From Actinomycetes bacterium (lineage in GTDB: Bacteria; Actinomycetota; Actinomycetes; Mycobacteriales; Mycobacteriaceae): DNA of 15,693 bases. The notes beneath the pieces are model-generated. The model was not told the origin of the DNA and ran no database searches. It saw only the letters and a program-made list of their open reading frames with translations. This document shows positions 6,479 through 13,646 of the stretch, piece after piece. Both the position numbers and the translations under genes were made by a program. Every line of letters begins with the position of its first letter. The stretch's first letter is position 1. The stretch is taken from contig JAEWGK010000267.1 of assembly GCA_023388385.1 (NCBI GenBank), forward strand, positions 1-15,693. The letters are read 5' to 3'.

Positions 6479-7390
6479 CTACGCGTCATTCCTACCGCGC
6501 GCCGACGTCAGGATGAGGGAGGCGCGCAGGGAGAGTCCCGCCGACAGCGCCCATCTCAGGGGCGCCCGCCACCGGCCGGGCAGCCGATCCGACAGGAAGC
6601 GGCGCACGGAGTCGTGGTGGGCGCGCACGGTGCGCTCGCGGTACCGGTTGGCGGAGTGGCCCTGCGCGTGGCGGATCTCCGCCGACGGGCAGAAGACGTT
6701 GCGCCAGCCGGCCTTCCCCAGCCGGTCGCCGAGGTCGACGTCCTCCATGTACATGAAGTAGCGCGGGTCAAAGCCGCCGACGCCGTCGAACGCCGCGCGG
6801 CGCAGCAGCAGGCAGGAGCCGGACAGCCAGCCGGCGTCACGCTCCCGGGACATGTCGGCATCGTCGCGGTAGCGGGCGCTGAACGGGTTGCCCGGCCAGA
6901 TGGTGCCCAGCAGCGCGTGACCGGTGCCCGTCACCAGGTCGGGTACGGCGCGCGCCGACGGGTACGCGGACCCGTCGGGCTCGCGGATGAGCGGGCCGAC
7001 GGCGCCGGCGCGCGGGTTGCGGCGCATGCAGTCCAGCAGCGCGTCGATGGCGCCGGGCATGAACTCGACGTCGGGGTTGACGACCAGGACGAACTCCCCG
7101 TCGACCTCGCCCGCGTCCGCGCGGCGGGCCAGCTCGGCCGCCCCGACGTTGGCGGCGGCGCCGTAGCCGATGTTGCCGCCGGTCGGCAGCAGGGTGACGT
7201 TGGCGTGCGCGGCGGCCGCGGCCTCCGGGGCGCCGTCGACGGAGCCGTTGTCGGCCAGCACGAGCTCGACGCCATCGCGTGCGGCCCCGGGCAGCGACGC
7301 GACGAGGCGCTCCAGGTGCCCGCCGGGCGAGTAGGTGATGGTCACCGCGCCGAGGGGGCGGCGCGCGGACTCCGGGTCAGGGGTGCTCAC
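6479..7390 (-). CDS. wbbL: Rhamnosyltransferase, GT2 family (dTDP-Rha : GlcNAc-PP-decaprenol)
   Basis: Transfers rhamnose to decaprenyl-PP-GlcNAc, finishing the linker that carries arabinogalactan on peptidoglycan, at the cytoplasmic face of the membrane. This GT-A enzyme of 303 aa shows LADNGSVDG (45-53), GGNIGYGAAANVG, the nucleotide/metal motif NPDV (105-108), GSCLLLRR and the catalytic-base region YMEDVDLGDRL (EDVD 216-219). The C-terminal stretch is basic and amphipathic, in keeping with membrane association. GTG at 7390 is preferred because AGGGTGGGG lies 4 nt upstream; GTG at 7399 is in frame but lacks such a site. The gap after rmlD is 10 nt, so translational coupling is likely. Its neighbour rmlD supplies the donor sugar. 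Equivalent to Rv3265c. Confidence 0.93.
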   Translation of the reverse strand: MSTPDPESARRPLGAVTITYSPGGHLERLVASLPGAARDGVELVLADNGSVDGAPEAAAAAHANVTLLPTGGNIGYGAAANVGAAELARRADAGEVDGEFVLVVNPDVEFMPGAIDALLDCMRRNPRAGAVGPLIREPDGSAYPSARAVPDLVTGTGHALLGTIWPGNPFSARYRDDADMSRERDAGWLSGSCLLLRRAAFDGVGGFDPRYFMYMEDVDLGDRLGKAGWRNVFCPSAEIRHAQGHSANRYRERTVRAHHDSVRRFLSDRLPGRWRAPLRWALSAGLSLRASLILTSARGRNDA

Positions 7391-7400
7391 GCGCCCCACC

Positions 7401-8246
7401 CTAGGTCAGCGCCGCGGCCACCCCGGCCCGCCACTCCGGCAACGGCGTCAGCCCGGCGTCCGCCCAGGAGGAGCAGTCGAGGACCGACCACGGAGGCCGC
7501 GGCGCCGGGCGGGGGAACGCCGACGAGGCGCAGGGGCGCACCCTCGCCGGATCGTGGCCGGCGGCGGCGACAATCTCCCGGGCCAGCCCGTACCACGTCG
7601 CCTCCCCCGCACCGGCGGCGTGCAGGACGCCCGGCACCGGGTCGGCGGCGAGCTCCAGCAGCCCGGCGGCCAGGTGCGGCGCGTACGTCGGGCTGCCGTG
7701 CTGGTCGTCGACGACGTCGACGTGGTCGCGCTCCCCCACCAGGCGCAGCATGGTGGACGCGAAGTCCCCGCCCGGCCATCGCGGCCCGGTGAACACCCAG
7801 GCCGTGCGCACGATCGTCGCCGCGGCTCCGGAGGCCAGGATCGCTTCCTCCCCCGCCAGTTTCGACGCGCCGTAGACGGTGTCGGGCTCCGCCGGGTCGT
7901 CCGGGCGCAGGGGCCGCCGCGGGGCCGACGAGCCGAAGACGTAGTCCGTGGAGACGTGGATGAGGTGGGCGCCCTCCGCCGCGCACCGGCGGGCGAGGTT
8001 CGCGGCGGCGTCGCGGTTGGCCGCCCAGGCCGGGGCGGGGTCCGACTCCGCCGCGTCGACGGCCGTGTGGGCGGCGGCGTTGACGACGACGCGGGCGCCG
8101 GACAGCGCCGGGTGCGCGTCGACGGCAGCCGCGTCCGCCAGGTCCAGATCCCCGCGGCCGAGGGCGGCGGCCCCGGGCGCGAGCGCCGTCAACGCCGTGC
8201 CCAGCTGCCCCCGCGCGCCGACGACGACGAGGCGATGATGCGGCAT
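7401..8246 (-). CDS. rmlD: dTDP-4-dehydrorhamnose reductase
   Basis: Last step of dTDP-L-rhamnose synthesis, an NAD(P)H-dependent reduction in the cytoplasm. The 281-aa short-chain dehydrogenase has the dinucleotide motif GARGQLG (10-16), VNAAAHTAVDAAE, the catalytic STDYVFGS (T100) and the YGASK pair Y125/K129, then RTAWVF, as expected for RmlD. The start is ATG at 8246 with AAAGGAA 8 nt upstream. It heads the rmlD-wbbL-manC unit and is divergent from the LCP gene. No rmlA, rmlB or rmlC is in the window, so the rest of the rhamnose pathway must be elsewhere. Confidence 0.94.
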   Translation of the reverse strand: MPHHRLVVVGARGQLGTALTALAPGAAALGRGDLDLADAAAVDAHPALSGARVVVNAAAHTAVDAAESDPAPAWAANRDAAANLARRCAAEGAHLIHVSTDYVFGSSAPRRPLRPDDPAEPDTVYGASKLAGEEAILASGAAATIVRTAWVFTGPRWPGGDFASTMLRLVGERDHVDVVDDQHGSPTYAPHLAAGLLELAADPVPGVLHAAGAGEATWYGLAREIVAAAGHDPARVRPCASSAFPRPAPRPPWSVLDCSSWADAGLTPLPEWRAGVAAALT

Positions 8247-8335
8247 CGCAGGGTTCCTTTCACTAAGGTGTGCATGATCCCGGACGCAACGATAACGTCG
8301 GCACGCCGCCGGGTACGCCGAGAGGAGGCCAGCAA
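8247..8335. promoter_or_regulatory. Divergent promoter region between rmlD and the LCP gene
   Basis: These 89 bases must hold promoters for both directions. On the plus strand TAACGT (8293-8298) fits TANNNT, 37 nt before the LCP start codon. No -10 or -35 of comparable quality is evident for rmlD. Exact elements are uncertain; only the divergent layout is firm. Confidence 0.4.
8321..8328 (+). promoter_or_regulatory. Ribosome binding site that sets the LCP start
   Basis: AGAGGAGG lies 7 nt before GTG at 8336. It is the strongest Shine-Dalgarno near the gene and shows that the longer open frame, beginning with ATG at 8270, is not the true start. Confidence 0.75.
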
Positions 8336-9913
8336 GTGGGAGACGAACCCCGCCGTCCGCGGCACGCGCGGGCCATCCAGGCGCCCCCGACGCGCCGCAG
8401 GAACCTGGAGCAGGCGGGCCCCGCTCCCCTGCGGGCGACCCTGATCGTGCTGTCGGCGATCGTCCTGATCGCCGGCGCGATGGTGTGGTTCACCGTCGGC
8501 CGCGCCGCCGGCGGGCTGAACTCCGGCGGCGACTTCTCCCTCGGCGGGGAGCGGGACGGCGCGACGGACATCCTCCTCGTCGGCTCCGACTCCCGCTCCG
8601 ACGCGCAGGGCAACCCCCTGACGCAGGAGGAGATCGACATGCTGCGCGCCGGCGACGAGGCCGCGCTCAACACGGACACGATCATGGTCATCCGCGTGCC
8701 GGACGACGGCTCGTCGGCGACCGCCACCTCGATCCCGCGTGACACGTACGTGAAGACGCCGGAATTCGGCAAGCTCAAGATCAACGGCGTCTACGGCGCG
8801 GCGAAGACGGCGCGCGCCGATCAAATGGCCGCGGAGGGCGCCGATCCGGTGGCCGTCGAGAAGCAGTCGACGAAGGCCGGCCGCGATGCGCTCATCACGG
8901 CCGTCGCCGATCTCACCGGCGTCACCGTCGACCACTACGCGGAAGTCGGGCTGCTCGGCTTCGTCCTGCTCACCGACGCCGTCGGCGGCGTCCCGGTGTG
9001 CCTCAACGCGCCGGTCGACGACCCGTTCTCGGGCGCGAACTTCGCCGCCGGCGTGCAGACGCTCGACGGCGCCGACGCCCTGAGCTTCGTCCGCCAGCGC
9101 CACGGGCTGCCCCGCGGCGACCTGGACCGCATCACCCGCCAGCAGGCGTTCATGGCGGCCTTCGTCAACAAGCTGCTGTCCGCGGGCACACTGTCCAGCC
9201 CGTCGAAGCTCTCCGAGCTGGGCCAGGCCGTGCAGCGCTCGGTCGTCCTGGACGACAACTGGGACGTCATGGGCTTCGCGACGCAGATGCAGGGCCTCAC
9301 CGGCGGCAACGTCACGTTCGGCACCATCCCGGTGACCTCCATCGACGGCGTCGGCGACCACGGCGAATCCGTGGTCACCGTCGACCTCGGCCAGGTCCAC
9401 GCCTACTTCGACCGCATGGTCGGCGCGGGCGAGGAGGAGACCACGCCGTCGGAGACCTCCGACCCCGACGCCAAGTTCACCGCCTCCGACTACACCGTGA
9501 GCGTGTACAACGCCTCCATGACGGACGGCCTGGCGGCCCGCGTCAGCGAGCTGCTGGCCGGCGATGGCTTCGGCGTCGGCGAGGTCGGCAACGCGGAGAC
9601 CGTCGGCGTCTCCATGAGCCAGGTCAACACCCCCGACACCCGCGACCCCGCGGCGAAGGCCCTGGCCGAGAAGCTCGGCGGCCTGCCCGTCGTCTACGAC
9701 CCGGATCTGCCGGACGGGGCCATCTCCGTCACGCTGGCGGGCGACTACTCCGGCCCGGGCCTGGACGCCGGGGCGGAGGAGACCGCCGACCCGGCCGAGC
9801 CCGGCGGCTCGGACGGCGCCACCGGCGAGATCGTCGGCCAGGAGGGCTCCGGCGCCCCCGCCGAGGGCCCTGCCATCGACGCCGGCGGCAACGGCATCGT
9901 CTGCGTGAACTAG
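8336..9913 (+). CDS. lcpA: LytR-CpsA-Psr (LCP) family cell-wall glycopolymer ligase
   Basis: LCP proteins attach glycopolymers from polyprenyl-phosphate carriers to peptidoglycan; in mycolic-acid bacteria the polymer is arabinogalactan. The 525-aa protein has a basic cytoplasmic N-terminus, one membrane span (about 33-55), and an extracytoplasmic LCP domain with DILLVGSDSR (78-87), TDTIMV (113-118), the core IPRDTYV (R135, D136) and FVRQRHGLPRGDLDR (251-265), whose arginines bind the pyrophosphate. A LytR_C domain follows (about 383-470), then an acidic Gly/Ala-rich linker and the end NGIVCVN. C222 in the LCP domain and C523 at the tail may pair in a disulfide (inference). It is divergent from rmlD, as Rv3267 is from Rv3266c, matching linker synthesis with ligation. 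The symbol follows the C. glutamicum LcpA. Confidence 0.9.
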   Translation: MGDEPRRPRHARAIQAPPTRRRNLEQAGPAPLRATLIVLSAIVLIAGAMVWFTVGRAAGGLNSGGDFSLGGERDGATDILLVGSDSRSDAQGNPLTQEEIDMLRAGDEAALNTDTIMVIRVPDDGSSATATSIPRDTYVKTPEFGKLKINGVYGAAKTARADQMAAEGADPVAVEKQSTKAGRDALITAVADLTGVTVDHYAEVGLLGFVLLTDAVGGVPVCLNAPVDDPFSGANFAAGVQTLDGADALSFVRQRHGLPRGDLDRITRQQAFMAAFVNKLLSAGTLSSPSKLSELGQAVQRSVVLDDNWDVMGFATQMQGLTGGNVTFGTIPVTSIDGVGDHGESVVTVDLGQVHAYFDRMVGAGEEETTPSETSDPDAKFTASDYTVSVYNASMTDGLAARVSELLAGDGFGVGEVGNAETVGVSMSQVNTPDTRDPAAKALAEKLGGLPVVYDPDLPDGAISVTLAGDYSGPGLDAGAEETADPAEPGGSDGATGEIVGQEGSGAPAEGPAIDAGGNGIVCVN

Positions 9914-9960
9914 CGCGTGACGACGGCCACCGTGCCCTCCCCGGGGCCGTCGTCACGCGC
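9913..9960. terminator. Bidirectional terminator-like palindrome between LCP and citE1
   Basis: GCGCGTGACGACGGCC (9913-9928) and GGCCGTCGTCACGCGC (9945-9960) form a perfect 16-bp stem with a 16-nt loop. It starts at the last base of the LCP stop codon and ends 5 nt short of the citE1 stop. There is no T-tract. It marks the border between the envelope block and the catabolic block, and its outer arm shares the 12-mer GTCGTCACGCGC with the junction at 4681-4692. Confidence 0.75.
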
Positions 9961-9965
9961 GGGTG

Positions 9966-10796
9966 TCACCGTCCCGCGCGCCGCGCGATGAGCGCGGCCT
10001 GGCGCACGATGGGCGCGTCGATCATCTCGCCGTCGAGCTGGAAGGCCCCTTGGTGCTCCCCCGCGCGGGCGAGGATGGCGCGGGCGCGGGCCAGCTCCTC
10101 CTCCGCAGGAAAGTAGGCGCGGCGCACCGCGGGGACCATTGCCGGGTGGATGCACGCGGTGGCGGCGAAGCCTGCTCCCGCGGCGTCGAGCGCCTCGAGG
10201 TACTGCCCCTCCTCGTCGCGGAAGTCCGCGTGGACGGCGTCGATGGCCACCTTGCCCGCCGCCGCGGCGTGGACGAGCGTCAGCGTGCGGGCCAGCTGCT
10301 GCGGCTGCCGGTAGGACCGCGCGGGGTCCTCGGCGACCGTGCGGCGGGAGGACGTGCCCCCGAGCTCCGCGGCGAGATCCTCCGCGCCCCAGAACAGTCC
10401 GACGACGTCCGGGTGAGCTGCGATGTCGCCGGCGGCGAGCATCGCCTGCGGGGTCTCGATCATCGCGATGACGCGCAGTCCCGCGAGCTCCTCCGGGATG
10501 CGGTCCCGGACCTTCGGCAGCATGACGACGTCGTAGGGCGACTCGTGGGCCAGTCGCGCGTCATCGGCGAAGGTCGGGGCGTCGGGGCCCGAGACGCGCA
10601 GGATCGTGCGCGCGGGGTCGAGCGGGTGCGCCAGGACGTTGGCGCGCTTCGCGACCGGGTCCGCCGCGGCGGCCCCGTCCTCCACATCGACGATGACGCC
10701 GTCGGCGCGGCCGGCGGCCTTGCCGAACCTCTCCGGACGGTCGGCGGGGGCAAACAGCAGGGCGGGGCCGGGCGGCAGCCAAGGCGGGACGTTCAT
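9966..10796 (-). CDS. citE: CitE-like beta-hydroxyacyl-CoA lyase (HpcH/HpaI aldolase superfamily)
   Basis: A 276-aa stand-alone CitE-type lyase; no citrate lyase alpha or gamma subunit is visible, so it is not part of a citrate lyase complex here. Family features are intact: VDVEDG (E39, D40), the CoA/substrate arginine in ILRVSGPD (R67), MLPK (K95), IETPQAM (E114), FWGAEDLAAELGG (E139, D140) and CIHP (215-218). Relatives split beta-hydroxyacyl-CoAs such as (R)-HMG-CoA, citramalyl-CoA or malyl-CoA; Rv2498c does the first two. With scoAB and thiolase next door, HMG-CoA lyase activity giving acetoacetate is the best guess, but substrate cannot be read from sequence. ATG at 10796 has no clear Shine-Dalgarno; TAGCCT (10808-10803), 6 nt before it, could be a leaderless -10. 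It follows thiolase by 52 nt and ends the catabolic block. Confidence 0.87.
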   Translation of the reverse strand: MNVPPWLPPGPALLFAPADRPERFGKAAGRADGVIVDVEDGAAAADPVAKRANVLAHPLDPARTILRVSGPDAPTFADDARLAHESPYDVVMLPKVRDRIPEELAGLRVIAMIETPQAMLAAGDIAAHPDVVGLFWGAEDLAAELGGTSSRRTVAEDPARSYRQPQQLARTLTLVHAAAAGKVAIDAVHADFRDEEGQYLEALDAAGAGFAATACIHPAMVPAVRRAYFPAEEELARARAILARAGEHQGAFQLDGEMIDAPIVRQAALIARRAGR

Positions 10797-10802
10797 GGCA
10801 CC

Positions 10803-10808
10803 AGGCTA
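10803..10808 (-). promoter_or_regulatory. Possible -10 element for citE1
   Basis: TAGCCT on the minus strand fits TANNNT and ends 6 nt before the citE1 ATG. There is no matching -35 and no Shine-Dalgarno. The gene may instead be read through from thiolase, so this call is tentative. Confidence 0.25.
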
Positions 10809-10848
10809 GCCGCGGGCCGGGCACGCGGCCGGGCGGCCGGTGCGGGGC

Positions 10849-12054
10849 CTAGTCGCGGTACAGCAGCAGGGCGTCGCCCTGGCCGCCGCCACCGCAGAGG
10901 CTGACGCCGGCGCGGCCGGAGCCGCGGCGGGCGAGCTCCTTGGCGGCGGTGAAGGTCAGGCGGGCGCCGGAGCAGCCGATCGGGTGGCCGAGCGCGATGG
11001 CGCCGCCGTGGATGTTGCACTTCTCCAGCGGGTAGTCCAGCTCGCGCAGGGAGCGGACGGCGACGGCGCCGAAGGCCTCATTGATCTCGATGAAGTCGAG
11101 GTCGGAGGCCTCCCAGCCCGCGCGCTCCAGCGCGTACGACAGGGAGTCCGACGGCTGCGCGTGCAGGGAGTTGTCCGGGCCGGCGGTCTGGCCGGCGACG
11201 CCGACGACCGCGAGGTAATCGAGGCCCTTCTCCTCCGCCCAGGAGCGACGGGCCAGCACCAGGGCGCAGGCGCCGTCGGAGATCGGCGAGGAGTTGCCCG
11301 CGGTGATGGAGCCGTCCTTGACGAACGCCGGGCGGAGCTTGCCCAGCGACTCGACGGTGGACTCGGGGCGGACCCCCTGGTCCTCGGAGACGGTGGTGAC
11401 GGCGCCCTTGCGGCCCGGCACGTCGATGGGGGCGATCTCCTCGGCGAAGATGCCGGACTCCTGCGCGGCGGCGGCGCGCTGGTGGGACAGCGCCGCGACC
11501 TCGTCCTGGTCCTCGCGGGAGATGCCCAGGTCCCCCAGCGGACGCTCGGTGAGCTCGCCCATGGAGCAGGCGTCGAAGCTGTCGACGAGGCCGTCGCGCT
11601 CCAGCGAGTCCTCCAGCTTCAGGGCGCCGTACGCCTTGCCCTGGCGGACGCCGCGGGCCACGTGGGCGGCGTTGGTCATGGACTCCTGGCCGCCGGCGAC
11701 AACGACGTCGGCGTCGCCGACGCGGATCATGCGGGCGGCGTGGATGACGGCGTCCAGGCCGGACAGGCACACCTTGTTGACGATCTCCGCGGTGACGTTC
11801 CACGGCAGACCGGCCTTGATGGCGGTCTGGCGGGCCGGGTTCTGGCCGGCGCCGGCGAGGATGACCTGGCCCATGACGACGTGCTGCACGTCCTCGGGGG
11901 CGATGCCCGCGCGCTCGACGGCGTGGCGCACGGCGTGGGCGCCGAGGTCGACTGCGGTAAGCGGGGCCAGCGCACCGAGCATCTTGCCCTGGGGGGTGCG
12001 GGCGCCGGCGAGGATGACGACGTCGTCGGGGCTGGGGGTCGGGTTCACGGTCAC
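10849..12054 (-). CDS. Acetyl-CoA acetyltransferase (thiolase)
   Basis: Cleaves acetoacetyl-CoA (or a longer 3-ketoacyl-CoA) to acetyl-CoA, or runs in reverse. The 401-aa chain has the full thiolase set: nucleophile C96 in NKVCLSGLDAV, GGQESMT (121-127), INEAF (N325), GGAIALGHPIG (H357) and the acid/base cysteine C387 in CGGGGQGDALL. The Leu after the nucleophile (CLSG) is shared with mycobacterial FadA4-type enzymes. The start is uncertain: GTG at 12054 has GGAG 6 nt upstream and gives normal length; in-frame GTGs at 12048, 12066 and 12102 are alternatives. Open frame further upstream is low-complexity Arg/Pro shadow. It lies 200 nt after scoB and 52 nt before citE1. With ScoAB it would convert acetoacetate to acetyl-CoA. 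Confidence 0.93.
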   Translation of the reverse strand: MTVNPTPSPDDVVILAGARTPQGKMLGALAPLTAVDLGAHAVRHAVERAGIAPEDVQHVVMGQVILAGAGQNPARQTAIKAGLPWNVTAEIVNKVCLSGLDAVIHAARMIRVGDADVVVAGGQESMTNAAHVARGVRQGKAYGALKLEDSLERDGLVDSFDACSMGELTERPLGDLGISREDQDEVAALSHQRAAAAQESGIFAEEIAPIDVPGRKGAVTTVSEDQGVRPESTVESLGKLRPAFVKDGSITAGNSSPISDGACALVLARRSWAEEKGLDYLAVVGVAGQTAGPDNSLHAQPSDSLSYALERAGWEASDLDFIEINEAFGAVAVRSLRELDYPLEKCNIHGGAIALGHPIGCSGARLTFTAAKELARRGSGRAGVSLCGGGGQGDALLLYRD

Positions 12055-12254
12055 GGGGTTCTCCACTCCATATGTCTTCAGGCGTTCTTCCGCAGCGTCC
12101 ACTTTTACAGGCAACTTGGTACGGCGTCGGGGTTTCCGGGTTCGACGCCCCGGCGCCCACCCCTGAACGGGGCCGTGGACCGGCGCCGCGAGGTTCCGCC
12201 ACCACGGCCGGGGCGGGCGCCGCCGGCGCCGCGCATGCGTCGGCGCGCGACCCG
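12055..12254. other. Intergenic gap between scoB and thiolase
   Basis: These 200 bases hold no credible gene. Immediately after the scoB stop, GCGCCG (12226-12231) and CGGCGC (12241-12246) form a 6-bp hairpin around the palindromic CGCATGCG, next to a GGCGCC repeat, which may slow or end transcription. The part nearest thiolase is less GC-rich and could hold a promoter, but I found no convincing -10/-35 pair. The gap is the only long break within the catabolic run. Confidence 0.4.
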
Positions 12255-12911
12255 TCACCCCGCGGGGGCGTGCTCGCCGAGCTCGACGACGTAGGCGGCC
12301 TCCGTGCGTTCCTCCACGTCGGCGAGCGTGACGCCCGGGGCGAGGCGGCGGAGGATGAGGTGGCCGTCGCCGACATCGAAGCAGGCGAGGTCGGTGATGA
12401 CGCGGTCGACGACGCCGGCGCCGGTCAGCGGCAGCGTGCACTCGCGGACGAGCTTCGGCGAGCCGTCGCGGGCGAGGTGGTCGGTGAGCACAACGACGCG
12501 CGGCGTGCCGGCGACGAGGTCCATCGCGCCGCCCATGCCCTTGGCCATCGCGCCCGGGATCATCCAGTTGGCCAGGTCCCCGTCCTGGGAGACCTGCATG
12601 GCGCCGAGCACCGCCATCGTGACGTGCCCGCCGCGGATCATGGCGAAGCTCGTGGCGCTGTCGAACACGGCGGCGCCGGGGATGAGGGTGACGGTCTGCT
12701 TGCCGGCGTTGATGAGGTCGGCGTCCTCCTCCCCCTCGTATGGGAACGGTCCCATGCCCAGGATCCCGTTCTCGCTCTGCAGCGTGACGCGCACGCCGTC
12801 CGGGATGTGGTTGGCCACCAGCGTGGGGATGCCGATGCCGAGGTTGACGTAGTCGCCGTCGCCGAGTTCGCGGGCGGCGATGGCCGCCATTTCGTCCCTG
12901 GTCCAGGTCAT
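12255..12911 (-). CDS. scoB: 3-oxoacid CoA-transferase, subunit B
   Basis: Second subunit of a succinyl-CoA:3-ketoacid CoA-transferase, which moves CoA from succinyl-CoA to acetoacetate. The 218-aa chain has [15 protein letters not shown] (21-35) and the catalytic glutamate E47 in [12 protein letters not shown], then [21 protein letters not shown] and GAMDLV, all typical of subunit B. The start is ATG at 12911, overlapping the scoA stop as ATGA, with AAGGAGG 5 nt before it. This tight coupling fits equal production of the two subunits of one enzyme. The 3-oxoadipate transferase PcaJ is related; the context with thiolase and CitE but no other pca genes favours the acetoacetate enzyme. Confidence 0.94.
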   Translation of the reverse strand: MTWTRDEMAAIAARELGDGDYVNLGIGIPTLVANHIPDGVRVTLQSENGILGMGPFPYEGEEDADLINAGKQTVTLIPGAAVFDSATSFAMIRGGHVTMAVLGAMQVSQDGDLANWMIPGAMAKGMGGAMDLVAGTPRVVVLTDHLARDGSPKLVRECTLPLTGAGVVDRVITDLACFDVGDGHLILRRLAPGVTLADVEERTEAAYVVELGEHAPAG

Positions 12912-13642
12912 GTGGTCCTCCTTGTCGTCGATCGCGGCCGGACCGTCCTCTTCTCGATGGGCTTCTCCCGCGGCTCCGCGACGACGACGTGGCGGACGAA
13001 CACGCCGGGGGTGTCGACGTCGTCGGGGTCGATCCCGCCGCGGTCGACCAGCTGCTCGACCTCGGCGATGGTCACGCGGCCGGCTGCGGCGCACAGCGGG
13101 TTGAAGTTCATGGCGGTGCGTCGGTAGCGCAGGTTGCCGTCGACGTCGCCGATGTGGGCGTGGACGAGGGCGAGGTCGGCGACGATGCCGCGCTCGCGCA
13201 CGTAGGTGTGGCCGTCGAACTCCTCGTGTGGCTTGCCCTCCGCGACGACCGTGCCGACGCCGGTGGCGGTGTAGAAGGCGGGGATGCCCGCGCCGCCGGC
13301 ACGCAGCCGCTCGGCCAACGTGCCCTGCGGGGTGAACTCGACCTCCAGGTCGCCGGAAAGGTAGCGCTCCGCGAACAGCCGGTTCTCGCCGACGTAGCTG
13401 GCGATGACCTTGTCCACCTGGTCGTTCTCCAGCAGGATGCCCAGGCCCTGCCCGTCGACCCCCATGTTGTTGCTGACGATGGTCAAGCCCCGGACACCGG
13501 TGTCGCGCAGCGCCTCCACCAGGTCGAAGGGCACGCCGCAGAGGCCGAAGCCGCCGACGGCGACGGTCATGCCGTCCCGGGCGTGCCCGGCGACGAGTGC
13601 GCGGACGTCGGTTCCGGCGATGGTCCCCATGGTCGCGGTCAT
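12908..13642 (-). CDS. scoA: 3-oxoacid CoA-transferase, subunit A
   Basis: Partner of ScoB in an A2B2-type class I CoA-transferase. The 244-aa chain shows the subunit A signature GGFGLCGVP (30-38), then [37 protein letters not shown] split by normal spacing, [19 protein letters not shown] and FNPLCAAAG. The C-terminal tail after about 225 ([15 protein letters not shown]) is basic and overlaps the scoB ribosome binding site. ATG at 13642 is 4 nt after the fadD stop; ATG five codons on (MGTIAG) is an alternative. The order fadD-scoA-scoB is the same as Rv2505c-Rv2504c-Rv2503c in M. tuberculosis. Confidence 0.94.
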   Translation of the reverse strand: MTATMGTIAGTDVRALVAGHARDGMTVAVGGFGLCGVPFDLVEALRDTGVRGLTIVSNNMGVDGQGLGILLENDQVDKVIASYVGENRLFAERYLSGDLEVEFTPQGTLAERLRAGGAGIPAFYTATGVGTVVAEGKPHEEFDGHTYVRERGIVADLALVHAHIGDVDGNLRYRRTAMNFNPLCAAAGRVTIAEVEQLVDRGGIDPDDVDTPGVFVRHVVVAEPREKPIEKRTVRPRSTTRRTT

Positions 13643-13646
13643 CGGC

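Noticed and set aside
9966..10796. Citrate lyase beta subunit of a fermentative citrate lyase
   Set aside because: No alpha, gamma or CitC/CitX genes are nearby; the setting is acyl-CoA catabolism, so a stand-alone lyase is the better reading.
10849..12054. Thiolase active-site change CGSG to CLSG as a novelty
   Set aside because: The same CLSG form occurs in mycobacterial FadA4-type acetyltransferases, and both catalytic cysteines and the histidine are present.
10840..12294. Long plus-strand open frame opposite thiolase, like others at 300-1196, 1802-3364, 6275-7792 and 13404-15047
   Set aside because: Low-complexity Arg/Gly/Ala/Asp-rich translations with no family motif, lying antisense to genes with intact catalytic motifs; expected from GC-rich third positions.
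12055..12441. Upstream extension of the thiolase frame, overlapping scoB
   Set aside because: Arg/His/Pro-rich sequence without thiolase similarity; normal family length is reached from GTG at 12054.
12912..13094. Upstream extension of scoB into scoA
   Set aside because: The ATG at 12911 has AAGGAGG at ideal spacing and overlaps the scoA stop as ATGA; the extension is an Arg-rich shadow.
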